64,000 bases of DNA. It comes from Hermatobates lingyangjiaoensis (lineage: Eukaryota > Arthropoda > Insecta > Hemiptera > Hermatobatidae). A program made the position numbers and the translations under genes. Below, in pieces: positions 32,743-45,227 of the stretch. Position 1 is the first letter of the stretch; the number at the start of each line of letters is the position of its first letter. Location of the stretch: assembly GCA_026182355.1 (NCBI GenBank), contig JAPFBL010000034.1:2240501-2304500 (forward strand), given 5' to 3'. The notes beneath the pieces were generated by a model. The model did no database searches and was not told where the DNA came from. It worked only from the letters and a program-made list of their open reading frames with translations.

Positions 32743-35308
32743 ACCAGAGGGAACAATAAATAAAATCTTGAGTGCCAAAGTGCATCGCCACTAACAAGCA
32801 AGATATACAAGAGTCATCAAGCCATCGAAGATCCTCTCTGTTCTGTATATTTCTAAAATCACTGTAAACAAGAATAAAACAACAAGAAATCAATAAAAAT
32901 CCTTCAGTACAATCAATAACCATTCAGAAAGAAGTTAATATTGCATAGCATGAAAATAGTCCAGTGCATGCACTTTAAATTTTGCATTTATAAAATTATA
33001 TTCTTTTTATAAACTAATGTGCATACTGTGGTTCATATTTTGTATGCCCATGTTTTTTACTATAGAATATATTCTATAATCATAAATAACTTTCATCTAC
33101 TGATAAATTATAGTTTCATCTATTTGTTGGCTCAAAAAAACACATAAAATTTAGTTTTACATCTTATTATGCTCAACTATCAAATCAGCAGTTGCCGTAT
33201 ATTCAAATAAAAGTCCTGTAAAATAAGTCAGTATTATTTCTCCTCCAAGTAAGAAAGGTAGGTCGGTGGTCATATATGAATGATAACGAGATTAATTTAT
33301 AATAAAATACAATTATTAAATTAAATTAATTTTAAAAAAATAAGGATAGTAAACAGGATTTGTGTATTTTGCCTAAGATACCTAAAAAAAATTTCTACCG
33401 TTTTAGCAGAATATTCAATGGATTCTAATTAACATAGTGAAATTTCCTTTGTAAGGAGCATGCACAAATCATTATACACTTAATAATAATTTGCATATGA
33501 TGTTTGAGTACAGGGATGACGTGTGATGTAACGTTTGACATAGTATGGTATGTTTTGTAGGATATAAAACAAATACATAGTTATGCTTAATTAACTATAA
33601 AAGATATTGTAACAGTAATTGTTATATAATAAGAAAAAAATATTTTTTACCATAATGCAATAATTAAAATTAATTTACAATCCATGAATTATAATTTTTA
33701 TATTCAAAAATTAATATTTATTTTATTATACAAAAATGAAGTCCAAATAAATTAAACTTTAGTCTAAAGGTGAATAGTAGACAGAAACGTCCTTCAATAT
33801 CTTTAGAATGAACCCAAGTTATAATCCACCATCAAGTATAACTTACCTGCTTAAGTGTCCATTTTGCCAAAAAAAGTTGGAACAGTTTGGTAAAAAATTG
33901 GCAACTTTCCAAATGTGTCCCTCAGTCAAAAATACTATTATATTACCCAAATGGAGGGTAGGTTATTTGCATTATCTTTTTTTTTAAAAAAAAAAATATT
34001 ACCTACTTTTGATGTCAGCCAACATAAATTGATAATTTTTTTTTAATAAAGTTCATTCAATTAAGTGAGAGTTTTTTTTTTCAAGAATATTCATCACCTT
34101 TATTTGATTACAATTTCAATTTTAGTAAATTTTAAGAACATAGTTTCATTAAAAAAAAATTTTTTTCTGAAGTAATAATTTCATATTGTTTTGTGTTTTC
34201 ATGTGTTAACTTGAAATGATATCAGTGAAGTTAACTTGAATGATATAGTGACTATTTCTATATTGTTATGAAGACTGATGTTGAAAAACCAATTATTTTT
34301 TTACCGTTGTATATGTATTGCTTTTTGATGAAAAAAACATCATGAATAAAGTCAGAAAGTTTTGATAATTGTGTCTTGTTATTTACTTATCATATAAATA
34401 GTATTGGTCAATGTCATTATTACTTTCTAGTAGATTTTTAAGTATTGGTTTATACTTTTGTTTTTTACTTAGAACTATCTCATGAGTGAGTTGTGTATGT
34501 TTGCACTTAAAGTATTTAATGTACAGCTATTGATAATATTTACCTCTTACTTACTTACAGAGATTAGAACAAATAATTTAATATAGTTAATTGGTTAGTT
34601 CCACTGAGGTTAGTAATATTAGAATTATTAATAATTTAATGCTTTATTACTAACAAAACATTATAGATATTTTTTCCCACAGAGCGAAAACCTTGACGAG
34701 ATATTAAGGTTTACATAAAGAAGATGAAGCATAATTTGATGTTTTTATTTCATTTCCATAGACATATTGAAAGTACTTCTTAATTCCTTTCCCGATTTAC
34801 GTATACGCACAAGAATTCACATTTCTATCTTCTTATTTCTTCTCCATAGATAACTTGAATTAACTTCTTATTTCTTGCCTAGTTTATCTACAGAGAGTAG
34901 AAGGTATGATTTTATAAGGCATGTTTTTATTTGTTCGTCATACATAAGTTAAAGGAATGTCTAACTTTGTTTTTCCTTTAGACAGTGCTCTAAAGGAGCA
35001 CTTATCTTAGTGACAGAAGATATTTCATAATACTTCCATATCTTTTTAATTCAGTAGATCAAGGCACTGCCTTATATAACTATACACACATAAAGTCTAC
35101 ATACATTCCTTATTACAGAATTACTGATGTTTTTTCCTCTGATTCATGCATGATAGAATATTTATTTTTAATTTTTTTCAAAGAAGGGCGGACATACTTT
35201 GATTTAGTCAGTTGATTATAGATAAAACGTTAAAATAAATCCCACTTGATCCCTGGTTTCTGCTAATAGGTATCATAAAAGACTGTTGTGCATTTGTCTT
35301 GCACTAGG
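32743..35308. other. Unrecognised very AT-rich DNA
   Basis: More than 2.5 kb with long A/T runs and no coding or repeat signal that I can name. Confidence 0.4.
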
Positions 35309-35465
35309 TATACACGCAAACTCAGCCACCATGAGTTAAAGCAAGCCGACACATTGACAGTAGATTTGTGTATATCTAACTTATAAGCTAAGATTTGAAT
35401 GGATTGGAAATTCAACGTAAGAGTTGTGGACTTTTAAGCTGTGTTTGGCGAGCTACACAGATATA
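35309..35465 (+). repeat. Third copy of the repeat at 6804-7092
   Basis: Shares aaactcagccaccat, acattgacagtagatttgtg, ctaactta, attggaaattcaacgta and ttttaagctgt with the tandem units near 7 kb. Single unit here. Confidence 0.6.
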
Positions 35466-35879
35466 TTACATTAAAAACTAGCGGACAGGCACTTTATTGA
35501 CTTTATTTGGTAAATTACCAAAATTTGGTATTCTAAAATTTGGTGGTATTCTAAAATACAATTGAAACTTATAAAATGGTAGAAAATATACTCGTAATTA
35601 TTGGATCAGTCCTTAACTGTCATTAGATCTGGAGTTTCTTTGACGTTTGGCAGCTTTAGACAATGAGATCAATTTTGATTTTAATCTAGACATAATTTTT
35701 ATTTAGTTCGCTACCGGGTAGAATACCCTTAATTTAAGTGAGCAAATTATGATAAACCTATCAAAATTAGAATAAACTAACAATACCAACTTGCTGCAGT
35801 ATCAGGCACCTACAAATACCTGTATATCTATATAAAAATAGGAAAATTTTTATATACATATTTATAAATATATAAAATG

Positions 35880-35982
35880 TATTTATATTGAGGTCATATA
35901 CCCCCTCCCACCCTGCATCGCACGCCCCTCCCCCCCCCCCCCCCCCCCCCCAAGAGGCGCGCTTCGCTATTTTGTGAATCAC
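35880..35982 (-). mobile_element. Terminus of an old hAT-like element with a C/G tract
   Basis: On the minus strand the sequence starts CAGTGATTCACAAAATAGCG, followed by gaagcgcgcctcttg, a G run of about 21 and ggggcgtgcg. This is the style of hAT ends beginning CAGTGGTTC with G-rich following sequence. No partner end found, so only a relic. The homopolymer is at 35930-35951. Confidence 0.45.
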
Positions 35983-36369
35983 TGGGCTAGACAAATAATC
36001 TATGGAATACACCAGTTTCCTCTCGATTACAAAAGTTAAACAACATTGGAAGTCGATATGAATTAGATAGACAACTTGTAGCATTATCACCACAGTAATA
36101 TGGCTTCTTCAAGGCTTTTGGCTATCTAGTCGTAAACTGTGCTTCACTTTCTCCGCATAAATAATGTAATGTCTATAGCAGTAATAGTTGCCGAAAATGT
36201 ATCGAAGTCATGTACGTGAAGTATGCACAAGAGATGATAACCCATCACTTAGCAATGCAGTTAAAACCGATAACTGCTGTATTCTTGTTTAATGTTATAA
36301 TAAAACAACCCTTAATATCTTACGTATTCAGAATTATATCACAAAAAACTCATTCAGTTTAATTTGTAT
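35983..36369. other. No recognisable feature
   Basis: AT-rich DNA next to the tandem duplication. Confidence 0.3.
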
Positions 36370-36645
36370 AAAAATTATGATTCTTAACACATTATGATGC
36401 AATAGCATTCCTATTCTTCTTATGTTCTTATGTATTATTCATATGTTCAGTCACTCCTATTAACATTAATGCTCCTTTCGATTCGTTGAAATAAGCACAA
36501 AGATTCTTAAAATAAAATTCATCCTAAACACTTTATGGTGCAATAGCATTCCTATTCTTCTTATGTTCTTATGTATTATTCTTATGTTCAGTCACTCCTA
36601 TTAACATTAATGCTCGTTTCGATTGGTTGAAATAAGCACAGAGAT
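36370..36645. repeat. Tandem duplication, two units of about 135 bp
   Basis: Units 36370-36504 and 36505-36645 both contain gcaatagcattcctattctt, gttcagtcactcctatta and ttgaaataagcaca, at about 95% identity by eye. No coding. Confidence 0.9.
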
Positions 36646-38434
36646 ATACGAAGTAATTTGCAAGATGAACCAAAGTAGAACAAGAGAACACTGTCCACAC
36701 TGGGACAGCGAGTCACTATCATGTGAGTAATGGCTTGAGAACTGCAGACATAATCATCTTGAAAAAAATAATAAAATCCCACTCATAAGAAAAATTACGA
36801 AAGCCCATTGTCATGTTTATGATAATAACACTGCAATTAATCATGTGTAGTCACTATTTATTGTCAACAATATGTCAGATAACATTGTCAAATAGAACAT
36901 CACCGTGTTAAATAATCTTACTAAATATCATAATCTTAGATTAATTTTATGTGGCTTTGGGAAAAAAAATATTATATCAAAATATAAAAGTACATTACAG
37001 AAAAAAATCATATGAAACAGTAGAATTCTAGAGATAGGAGTAAATGTCTAGTCCTGTATCTTTCGTTGTTGGTGGCAGATGTTACTTGAGACTATACCTT
37101 CGAATTTCATGAATATATACAAATCTCTTTTTTTTGTAAAACTTGATTCTTTTTTATTTTTCATAAAAGTGGAACAAAAATGAAATTTCTATATTTGACA
37201 AGGTAATAATAATTTAAAAGGGTGGCTATTTACATTTTGTTTGTGGTTTAAAAAAAAGTCAATTATAGACAATTACAGCTTTAATACAAACTTAGAAACA
37301 TTTTGTTTAGTTGATTAATATCAAGGAAATTCTATTTTTGCAGATAAATAGTCACAATATGTTAAAATAATCTTGAGACAAGCAATATTTTTAGAGTTTA
37401 TTTGTGTTTTATTGAATATTACCAGGCGAATGTTTTATTACATCAGAGTTATTTTAAATCTAAAATATTTTGTCAAAATCTCCAGCAGATTGTAGATCTA
37501 TTTCTTATTCTCTTAGAATTTAAAAAAAAATACGATTACACATAAACAATTATATTTTTAATATTTCGTAGTTTTAATTGTTCAAAAAACAGTTGAGTTA
37601 CTTATGGAGAACACTTTTGTGTACTATGCAACATTAAATAAAGTCACAACCTTTAGATTATGGATTATATTAAATGATATTCATTTCTGTCAAAACAAGG
37701 TGTTATCCAAAATATGATAAGATGTACACTTATTTATCGATCAACATGGAATTAATTGTTGATTTATTTAAGGCTTCAATTACTTATTATCACATTGATC
37801 TCAGTTTTCAGAATTACTGATAAGTTTATGGGTTTCATTTCTAAACATATTTCAGTTGTTTTCTACTTTCACTCTGTGATTGCAGAAATATTGAAGTTTC
37901 CAACATTCACTCTTACGTAGTTTCGCCTTTAGTGTTGTTCTAGGGGAATAATGTATGATGATTTATGGTATTGCAACCGTGTAGTTATAGTAAATCCATA
38001 TTACCGGGTTGGTCTTCATTCAGAGATCTAAAGCTTACCTCGCTACGAGTATCTGATATTTTACCGATTCAAGACCGACCACCTAAAATAATACTACTAC
38101 TATAAATATATATATATAATTAATGTATAATTATATATATATATAATGTAATAATATAATACTACTACCCTAAAATAATACGCATAACGAATGCAATTTG
38201 TTTGATTCCCAAAATATTTGATAATTGTAATGTCTGAAGATGGTCTTCTATCTCTAATTTAAATTCTATAAATTTTCAATCTTCTCGAATTTTAATGAAA
38301 ATCATACCATAATGAACAGTTTTGATTATTTAAAACCTGTTTCAGAAAATATAGTTGTGCTTAACGGTGTCGATTTTACTTAGTCAAAATATACAAACAG
38401 CCTTCATCATCTTGCTATTAATTACTAGGTTGCG
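36646..38434. other. Unrecognised AT-rich DNA
   Basis: No features apart from short (TA)n stretches at 38106-38150. Confidence 0.35.
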
Positions 38435-38635
38435 TTGTGTTATGTAATGGACCCCACCAACAACAGGCAGGAAAGAATTATTAGAAGGGAGGCGAAACCG
38501 ATTGTGACTAGACTACTGTATTTTGCTAAAAGAATTCTACTGCGGGCAAGCAAAGACAAGGAACAAATCCTAGAAGTCAGGGTGCTCCCTGAAATAACTG
38601 CAGAGCCTCTGAATCCTCCGCTGTTGCTTCAATGA
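38435..38635 (+). CDS. Unidentified small open reading frame
   Basis: 66 codons, Arg/Lys/Leu-rich (RQERIIRREAKPIVTRLL; DKEQILEVRVLPEITAEPL), less AT-rich than its surroundings and with a fairly balanced amino-acid composition. I do not recognise it. It could be a host exon, a retro-copy fragment or chance. No splice sites, promoter or partner ORFs are evident. Confidence 0.25.
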   Translation: MCYVMDPTNNRQERIIRREAKPIVTRLLYFAKRILLRASKDKEQILEVRVLPEITAEPLNPPLLLQ

Positions 38636-38726
38636 ATGCTTTAACTAGTATTTGCTTTATTCATCTCTGTAAAAATTCTAATATCATAGTACCTGTGTGT
38701 AATATTACTATGCCTATCATGAATTA

Positions 38727-39005
38727 TATTGCTTAGCTATGTGACAACTTACTCGCCTTTCAACTCGTAGGTCCAGGGTTTGATACGCACTCAAGCCCTC
38801 GATTTATTCACGTAGAAGGTGAATAATTCTGATCATATCGTCCCTTAGAGCCAATCTCAAACCGTCAGTCCTGATCCAATACGATGTCAGGTACTCGTTT
38901 TAGAACCCTGCTCTAACTACACGTCAGTTAGGCAAAATTTAGGACTCGCAATATCAATAGAGGATACAATATTCTCTCGAGGAAGCAGCATCAAAGGGCT
39001 GACTT
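38727..39005 (+). mobile_element. tRNA-derived SINE, old plus-strand copy (E)
   Basis: Only plus-strand copy: gggtttgatacgcac (worn B box), cctcgatttattcacg, gatgtcaggtactcgtt and gttaggcaaaatttaggact follow family order. The tail is lost. Confidence 0.75.
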
Positions 39006-39027
39006 TTTCAGTTTCTCAGCCTTCTGC

Positions 39028-39028
<1 letters not shown>

Positions 39029-39058
<30 letters not shown>
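39029..39058. repeat. (AAT)n microsatellite
   Basis: Ten AAT units. Confidence 0.9.
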
Positions 39059-39061
<3 letters not shown>

Positions 39062-40834
39062 GAAAAAAAATATCGTGTTTGAACTGAATGTGTTCTAAAT
39101 ACTATCAGCATTTCTTGGATGATATATTTCTAAAAAATCTTGTGAATTCTCATCATTTAGTGTTACTTAAGACTGAAGTTCGCAATCCTTGTACAAAATT
39201 TGAGGTCCAGTACATTGTCGATAACACAGCATATGAGGAAATACCTGTCGAGTAATAGTAATAGTGAGAGAAATGTCAGTTCTGCCAGTATTGATAGATC
39301 TTTCTGTTATTCTTTTCTAGAACACTGGTCCAGATTTCTTGACCTTCCATTCTGTGTAACGGAAGTTGAATGATGGGCAAGAACAATGTTTATACAGTAA
39401 TCGTTAAAACATACTGTCTATATCAGTGTTTGTTTTTTTATCAATATTTGTATAAACATTGCTAAATGTTAACACTAAAGACTTGACTACAAAATCATTT
39501 AATACGTGTGATTGTGTTCAGGATGTTCAGCTATAGAAGCTGTTGGTGCGGTATTTACCCATTATTTAAAATTATACAATTCTTCACATAAAGCTGTTTA
39601 TAGCAGGAAAAAAAATAATTCTATTGTTCAATACAAATGAAAGTAGATATCTGAGTAATATAAAAGGGTTTTCAATTGAAATGAATAATACAGTTGGTTT
39701 AATAAAAGAGTTAAATAGAAGGATTTGTTATGTTTGATTAAAATAAAGATCAATTATTATTCATATTCCCTTACTGCATCAAACAATTGTAAAGTTTTTT
39801 TTTATCTCTCGGCTTTGTTTATTTTGTCAACTGTTATGTTGTGCAGAGCAGAGCCTTCTGGATTTACGGCTGCTTTCAGAAAAACAAATATCATATTTAG
39901 TCCTGCACAGTTTTGTTCAGGACATCTGCATAAAATATTGTTGAAGTAGTGGTTAAAACTTGACGGAGAAACTCCACTTAGACTCAAAAAAATCATTTAA
40001 ACTATTTAGATATAACATATTATTGGTTTATATACATTTTTTTTACAACTGTAGTATACACTTAACTGGAATCAACCATGACATGTATATCTGTCTGTGT
40101 GAACAGAGTAACTGAGAATTAAAAAAAAGTAAAATCATAATATTTTACTTAAGTTACAGTCAGATCTGATAGAAAACATCTAGGACACTTCTACATGTTT
40201 AGTACTCTGAATCTTCTAAGGAAAATCTGATAAAAAGTTACCCTAAAAAGTTTGATAATAATTCTGAGCTTCTATTGTGTTTTGAAACATTATAAATGTA
40301 TAAGGTGCAACTTGATTAGAAATATGCGTCAGTTATAAAAGTTAGGACAAGCCTTGGAGTAGAGATAAATTTCTTTTAAAGTGCAATAAGTTTATAGAAT
40401 ATTATATAAATTATAGCATATCATTTATTATCTATGTATCATTTGATTAAACTGATAAGTGTATGAGTTCTCCTTTGGTAAATCATAAGCTAGCTAAATA
40501 CATTGCATATTCTATTTTATATACCTGTCTATTTTCTATAGAATTCTATTTTTCTGCCAGTTGAGCAAAGGAGATTTTACGTGTCTTTTAAATATTGTTT
40601 GTTATGAATACGTAATCATTTAATCATTTTAACGGATATTATAGCATTTACACAGTTTATTATGATTATTGCTGCGTCTTATTTTAATAGCTATTGAAAA
40701 TGTTGTCAAAAAAAAAAAGAATTAATGAATTTTATATCTAATAAAATTAATTATTAACTAAGTGTACAATCTTCCTGTAGTATACCATATCAAATATTTT
40801 TATTCTAAGTAAATGGTACTGAAATGAAAAAAAA
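39059..40834. other. Unrecognised AT-rich DNA
   Basis: The frame at 39725-39949 (and a minus-strand frame overlapping it) shows no motif. No repeats recognised. Confidence 0.35.
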
Positions 40835-40899
40835 GTGTAGCAAATTATTCTGAGGTAAAATGGATAAACCAACAAAAGTCTCCACACAAATGAAGTTTT

Positions 40900-40948
40900 A
40901 TTCAAACCCGTTTCGAACACTTTGTGTTCATCATCAGGAAGACACCAA
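40900..40948 (-). ncRNA. Hammerhead ribozyme-like motif, family 8
   Basis: Minus strand: CTTC, CTGATGA, stem II GAACAC-AAA-GTGTTC (6 bp), GAAACGGGTT, then TGAATAAAA. One stem III base differs from the consensus GAAACGCGTT. Confidence 0.65.
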
Positions 40949-40984
40949 GGATGTGGTACTGACGGGTTGGTACCACATCCTTTG

Positions 40985-41035
40985 TGTCTTCCTGATGATG
41001 AACACAAAGTGTTCGAAACGCGTTGAATAAAACTT
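40985..41035 (+). ncRNA. Hammerhead ribozyme-like motif, family 8
   Basis: GTGTCTTC, CTGATGA, U-G plus GAACAC-AAA-GTGTTC stem II, GAAACGCGTT (stem III A-U, C-G), return strand GAATAAAAC pairing with TTC and more. All core positions present; cleavage after GUU. Confidence 0.75.
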
Positions 41036-41131
41036 CATTTGTGTGGAGACTTTTGTTGGATTATCCATTTTACCTCAGAATGAGTAAATACCCCACAATT
41101 ACGGATTGCACAAGTAATGATGTAGAAAATT

Positions 41132-42190
41132 AATATTAATATTATAATAATGCTTTTGTAAATAGAAAATGTTGAATTACTCAACAGCTATAAGAGCTGT
41201 TTTCTTTGAATGTTGTGTAAGTTTATTTTGACAGAAAATTAATTAACAATAAAACTGAATACATTTTCGTATGGACTATTTATTTTTATACTATCTCTAA
41301 AAATAATCTGTTATAAATATCATTGAATAATAAGAAATTTCTATATATATAAACTTTTTGGAAAAAGTTTATAAATAAAAAGGTTTTAGTAAACTGTATT
41401 CATTTTGTAGTACCTAGGGATTTGTCAAGATTGACTTACACCACTGTCAAAGAAAAGGGCTCATATGTGAAATTAGGATCTCTAAATTAGTAGCTTAAAC
41501 AAATTATCAAAGATTAAAGTAGAAGATTGCAGGTATATTTTAAGGCGTTTACAAGCATTGCTATCTCAATGTGCTAGACAGCTTATGTTCCATGCGCACT
41601 CTTCTAACTAGTACCTTTTATTATCAGACCCCTTGAAATTAAATGTTTATTGTGTTTATAGAATTTTTTTTTCAATATTTCAATTATATTTGTTATCCCA
41701 ATTATTTTTTTTTTCATACACACTTATTCAAGGGAGAAGGGAGGGGTAATTTTATTTTTCAAAATGTAATATGTGTTTAATAATGTTTAGCCATCTCACC
41801 TAGTAGATGAAGCCTAAGCATTAGACCATTACATTATTGACCGTGCCAAGAATGTGCCAAATTAGAAGGACCAATCTCTTAAACGATGCGAAAGAACTCC
41901 TTTGATTTATCTATGAATAGGTGAATGTCTAAAACCCATATATACAAATTACAAAACAAACAATGAAAGCAGTGTTCTTTCATTCCCGAAAACTAATCTG
42001 GCGAATGGGATATAAAAAAAAAGAAGCAGCAGTTCTTACGTGGTAATGAAACAAAACAACAGCCTGAATTTATAATAGAATTCACTGGGTCCATTAACAT
42101 AATAAAACTAATTGATTAAATTTGGATATTAATATCTTTAATAATACAATTGGATTCTACTGATACAGATGACTATATTTACTACTAAAT
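41132..42190. other. No recognisable feature
   Basis: AT-rich DNA ending at a short (TA)n run (42187-42201). Confidence 0.35.
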
Positions 42191-42205
42191 ATATATATAT
42201 ATACT

Positions 42206-42489
42206 CAAAATAAACGGTGACACATAGACAGAAACATAACAAAGACTCACTTTCCAACATGCTTAGCATCCGCATGACTGGACACAGAGATTCAGTCAGG
42301 CGACGTAGCAACCTGCCTGTTGCTATCCACGCGAATAGCCATGGTCTTACTTTTAATGACTGCTTCACAGTCCAAATTCTTAAAGTGGTTGCCGCTGACG
42401 AGAAAAGGTTAACTTTGAGAGCCTCTGAGGAGGCTCACATTTGGTTACTTAATGCCCGCTCCCCACCTGGCCTCAATCTCAAACGTTAA
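42206..42489 (+). pseudogene. PLE-3: GIY-YIG C-terminal half, fused to an inverted pseudo-LTR end
   Basis: Codons from about 42256 encode LSIRMTGHRDSVRRRSNLPV, then AIHANSHGLTFNDCFTVQIL, and finish RASEEAHIWLLNARSPPG with the stop at 42487-42489. This is the C-terminal half of the GIY-YIG domain; the GIY...YVG core is missing. Directly upstream, 42213-42250 (gtgacacata, aacaaagactcactt) is the distal end of the family-4 pseudo-LTR in opposite orientation, so the copy is truncated at a chimeric junction. The ATG at 42217 is incidental. Confidence 0.8.
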
Positions 42490-42923
42490 AGATTTTTTTT
42501 TATTTCTTTTTCTTTTTTTTTATTTATTTATTTATTTATTTTTTTTTCTTTTTTTCCAATATTTTTTATTTTATTTTTTTCCCTCACTCTCTTTCTCCTC
42601 TTCTTCTTATCACTTCGGTCCTCCTTTCTACCCTTTTCCGACTTATACGGTACGCGTGTTCGCTCATGGTGAAATGGTGTCGTTCGGAGATCAGCCTGCA
42701 GTGCTTCGAGCTACTTGAACTAGTGACCGCCGCCTGGAGCCCCAGTCATTCTCTGCCAGCGCGAGCGGACTCACGTGCCTCTTCCTCTTCCCTTCTTCTT
42801 CCCTTCTTCTCCCTGACGACGAACTTCAGTTCGAAATATCGACCCAGTAAGTTTTCTCGCTTCTTCTATTTGTTGTCTTTTTTCATTTATAATCCGTCCT
42901 TTTTGGACCGTTTTAATATTTTG

Positions 42924-42927
<4 letters not shown>
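42490..42927 (+). mobile_element. PLE-3 3' UTR / pseudo-LTR
   Basis: T-rich then CTTC-rich 3' region after the GIY-YIG stop, with a hammerhead motif at 42804-42850, ending at the (TA)n run at 42928. Same plan as PLE-2. Confidence 0.75.
42804..42850 (+). ncRNA. Hammerhead ribozyme-like motif in PLE-3
   Basis: CTGACGA, perfect 5-bp stem II CGAAC-TTCA-GTTCG, AAATATC, then GACCCAG. Core bases complete; stem I is weak in the nearest bases. Confidence 0.65.

Positions 42928-42971
<44 letters not shown>
42928..42971. repeat. (TA)n microsatellite
   Basis: About 44 bp of TA at the 3' boundary of PLE-3. Confidence 0.95.
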
Positions 42972-42974
<3 letters not shown>

Positions 42975-44750
42975 ACTATGTCATACTATAATAGACATAT
43001 ATTTCCACTCTAAGGAATTTACCACTAATATCTACTAAAGAGGATCAGTTGAATGATCAATAAGAACCCCTTTACCGAAGTACATGAATCAGTGTATGTA
43101 CAAATTGATGAAGTCACTATGGGCTCAATATATGGCTTGACTTTTGCAGTTATTGGATGTGTTACATTGAAAATTATTTTTAATATAATCATGATAACAT
43201 TATAATACAATGCCTTATAATATAGTTATAATAACTTCTAATTAGTATAGCAGATTTTTTTGTTACAAGTTGTCCTTCAAAACTTAAAGTAGTGAGTTTC
43301 AATGATGAGTGCTGGAAGGAATGAGAGGTTAGGAAAGAGAGCAAGTAAGAAATAAAATAAATGAACTTACAGGACAAAAGAAAATCATTTCACCTCTTCA
43401 GTAGTTGAAGTGTAATAAAGATATAAATTGGATTCAGAGAACATTTTCATTCCAATTTCAAGTTAACATCAGTAATAAGCATGTGAAATTTGTTTCATTA
43501 GCTTTTGGTGGTAAATTTAGATAGAAGAATATTCTCTGTACCGTGGCATTATTTTCTGTTATTAGGTAAGACAGCTCAAAGGTGGCGACTACATAAACAT
43601 CTCATTGTTCTCACAAATTTATTTCAGTGTATTTATTTGTTTTGTTTGCCTTTTACAGGAGAAGCTTTAATCTTTGTTGTAGAACAAAGACAATATTTGT
43701 TATTAACTCTCTTTAAAGGTACATTATGTAAAAAAAAGTACAAAACCATTACTAATTGCTATATAGAAACCACACTTTGCTCAAGCGTTGAGTTTTATCA
43801 TCATAGTGTCCTGACTGTATTGAATCAGTAATAGGCAAACAATTTTTAATAGTCAGGAATTCAATAATACTTAATTCACATTACACAATAGTTGTTAATT
43901 CAGTAAAGTATATTCTTACAGGGAAAATTACTGTTAGATCCATAGATTATTAATGTCAGAGATAGGTAACTTAAATATCATGGAGATAAGAAAAAGCTAT
44001 CGGTACTGAGCTTGCATTATATTTTCTAATAACTTAACCTTGTGAAAGGGAAAATGTTTGAATATCGAAGTAAAAGGAACCAAGTAATACCTTTTGTCTA
44101 TGGATGTAAGTAGTGGAAACAAACAATCACTTTTTCCTTGCGAAATACATAAATACAATTTAACTTTCACTAAAGAGTTTACATAAGCTTGGAAATATGA
44201 ATTGATATCTTCGCTAAGGTTATAATGCCATATCAATGCCACTGCTAATTTAATATAAATATATATATATATATTTTAGTCAAAACGTCTGAAATACAAA
44301 ACAAATGAAAAAGAACGTTCACTGACTTCTTTTCTCTTTTCTTTTTTTTTAGCAACAATAACTTTTGCTGCTGGTATCATGGAGAAATTCATACAGAATG
44401 TTACAAGTTTAAATCATGCTCAAGGCCTTAATTTTCTTGTTCCAGGATGTCCTTGAGAACTTGAAATAGTCAGTTGCAAGCTTCAACAAAGGTGAGTTTG
44501 AATCATATCAGGGAAAGGTGAAAATCCCCTATCTTAACTAACTGTGGAAAAGAAGATTTCAGATCTCCATGTGAAGGGAATAAACGCGGTAAAACTACTT
44601 GCTGATGGAAAAAATAATACCAAGTAATAGATAATTTACAATTTCCTCCCAAAAACATCTCTGAACAGTAAGGTTTTTTTAAAATGAACGTTAAGAATAA
44701 CAGTATATTTAAGTTTTTTTTTTCAGAATACATTGAGAATATTTTAGAAA
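42972..44750. other. Unrecognised AT-rich DNA
   Basis: Open frames at 43505-43831 (108 codons) and 43997-44242 show no recognisable family or signal. Confidence 0.3.
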
Positions 44751-44754
44751 GTTA

Positions 44755-45007
44755 CAACTCTGATGCTGATTCCACAAGAGTAAATTATGTTGCCTTAACG
44801 ATTTTACATTGTAATCCTATATTTTACCAAACTGAAGTGTATTTAGTGGTCCTTACATCGTCGAACCTGGGCACTGACATCTTATCCCCTAAAAGGGATA
44901 ATGTGCAGCATTATTGTTCACCACCTGCATGAGGGCATGAATAAAGAGCAAACGAGGATCTACTAAACCACAAGGGAAAGCGCAATCTCCTACGCTACCC
45001 TGGCCTT
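44755..45007 (-). mobile_element. tRNA-derived SINE, strongly diverged copy (F)
   Basis: Residual family order: actgaagtgtatttagtggt, catcgtcgaacctggg, catgaataaagagc, aaacgaggatc, ctacgctaccctggcc. The head is at the right (minus strand). Boxes are degenerate. Confidence 0.55.
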
Positions 45008-45045
45008 TTTTTAGTATCATAGTTTCAGTTTATATAATTTCAGTT

Positions 45046-45215
45046 GTATTCACTGGACCAACCCGTCAGTACCACATCCTTGGTGTCTTCCTGATGATGA
45101 ACACAAAGTGTTCGAAACGCGTTGAATAAAACTTCATTTGTGTGGAAACTTTTGTTGGTTTATCCATTTTACCTCAGAATGAGTAAATACCACACAATTA
45201 CGGATTGCACAACTA
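45046..45215 (+). mobile_element. Family-8 ribozyme element, single 170-bp unit with 12-bp target duplication
   Basis: A complete-looking minimal element bounded by exact repeats ataatttcagtt (45034-45045 and 45216-45227). It starts gtattcactggaccaaccc, has one hammerhead motif and ends acggattgcacaacta, the same terminus as the full arms of 40847-41119 and 53301-53626. No ORF. This size and content fit an animal retrozyme, here as a monomer. Confidence 0.85.
45080..45130 (+). ncRNA. Hammerhead ribozyme-like motif, family 8
   Basis: Same as 40985-41035: CTGATGA, stem II GAACAC-AAA-GTGTTC, GAAACGCGTT, GAATAAAAC. Core fully conserved. Confidence 0.75.
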
Positions 45216-45227
45216 ATAATTTCAGTT

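Larger units (their letters stand above)
40847..41119. mobile_element. Family-8 ribozyme element, head-to-head inverted pair
   Basis: Left arm 40847-40970 and right arm 40968-41119 are near-perfect inverses meeting at ggttggtaccacatcc. Each arm carries a hammerhead motif. Only the right arm has the full outer terminus (cacaattacggattgcacaa). Flanks gtgtagcaaatt (40835-40846) and atgtagaaaatt (41120-41131) agree at 10 of 12 positions, a worn 12-bp duplication. No coding capacity. Confidence 0.85.

Noticed and set aside
43505..43831. 108-codon open frame
   Set aside because: AT-rich composition and no motif; not supportable as a gene.
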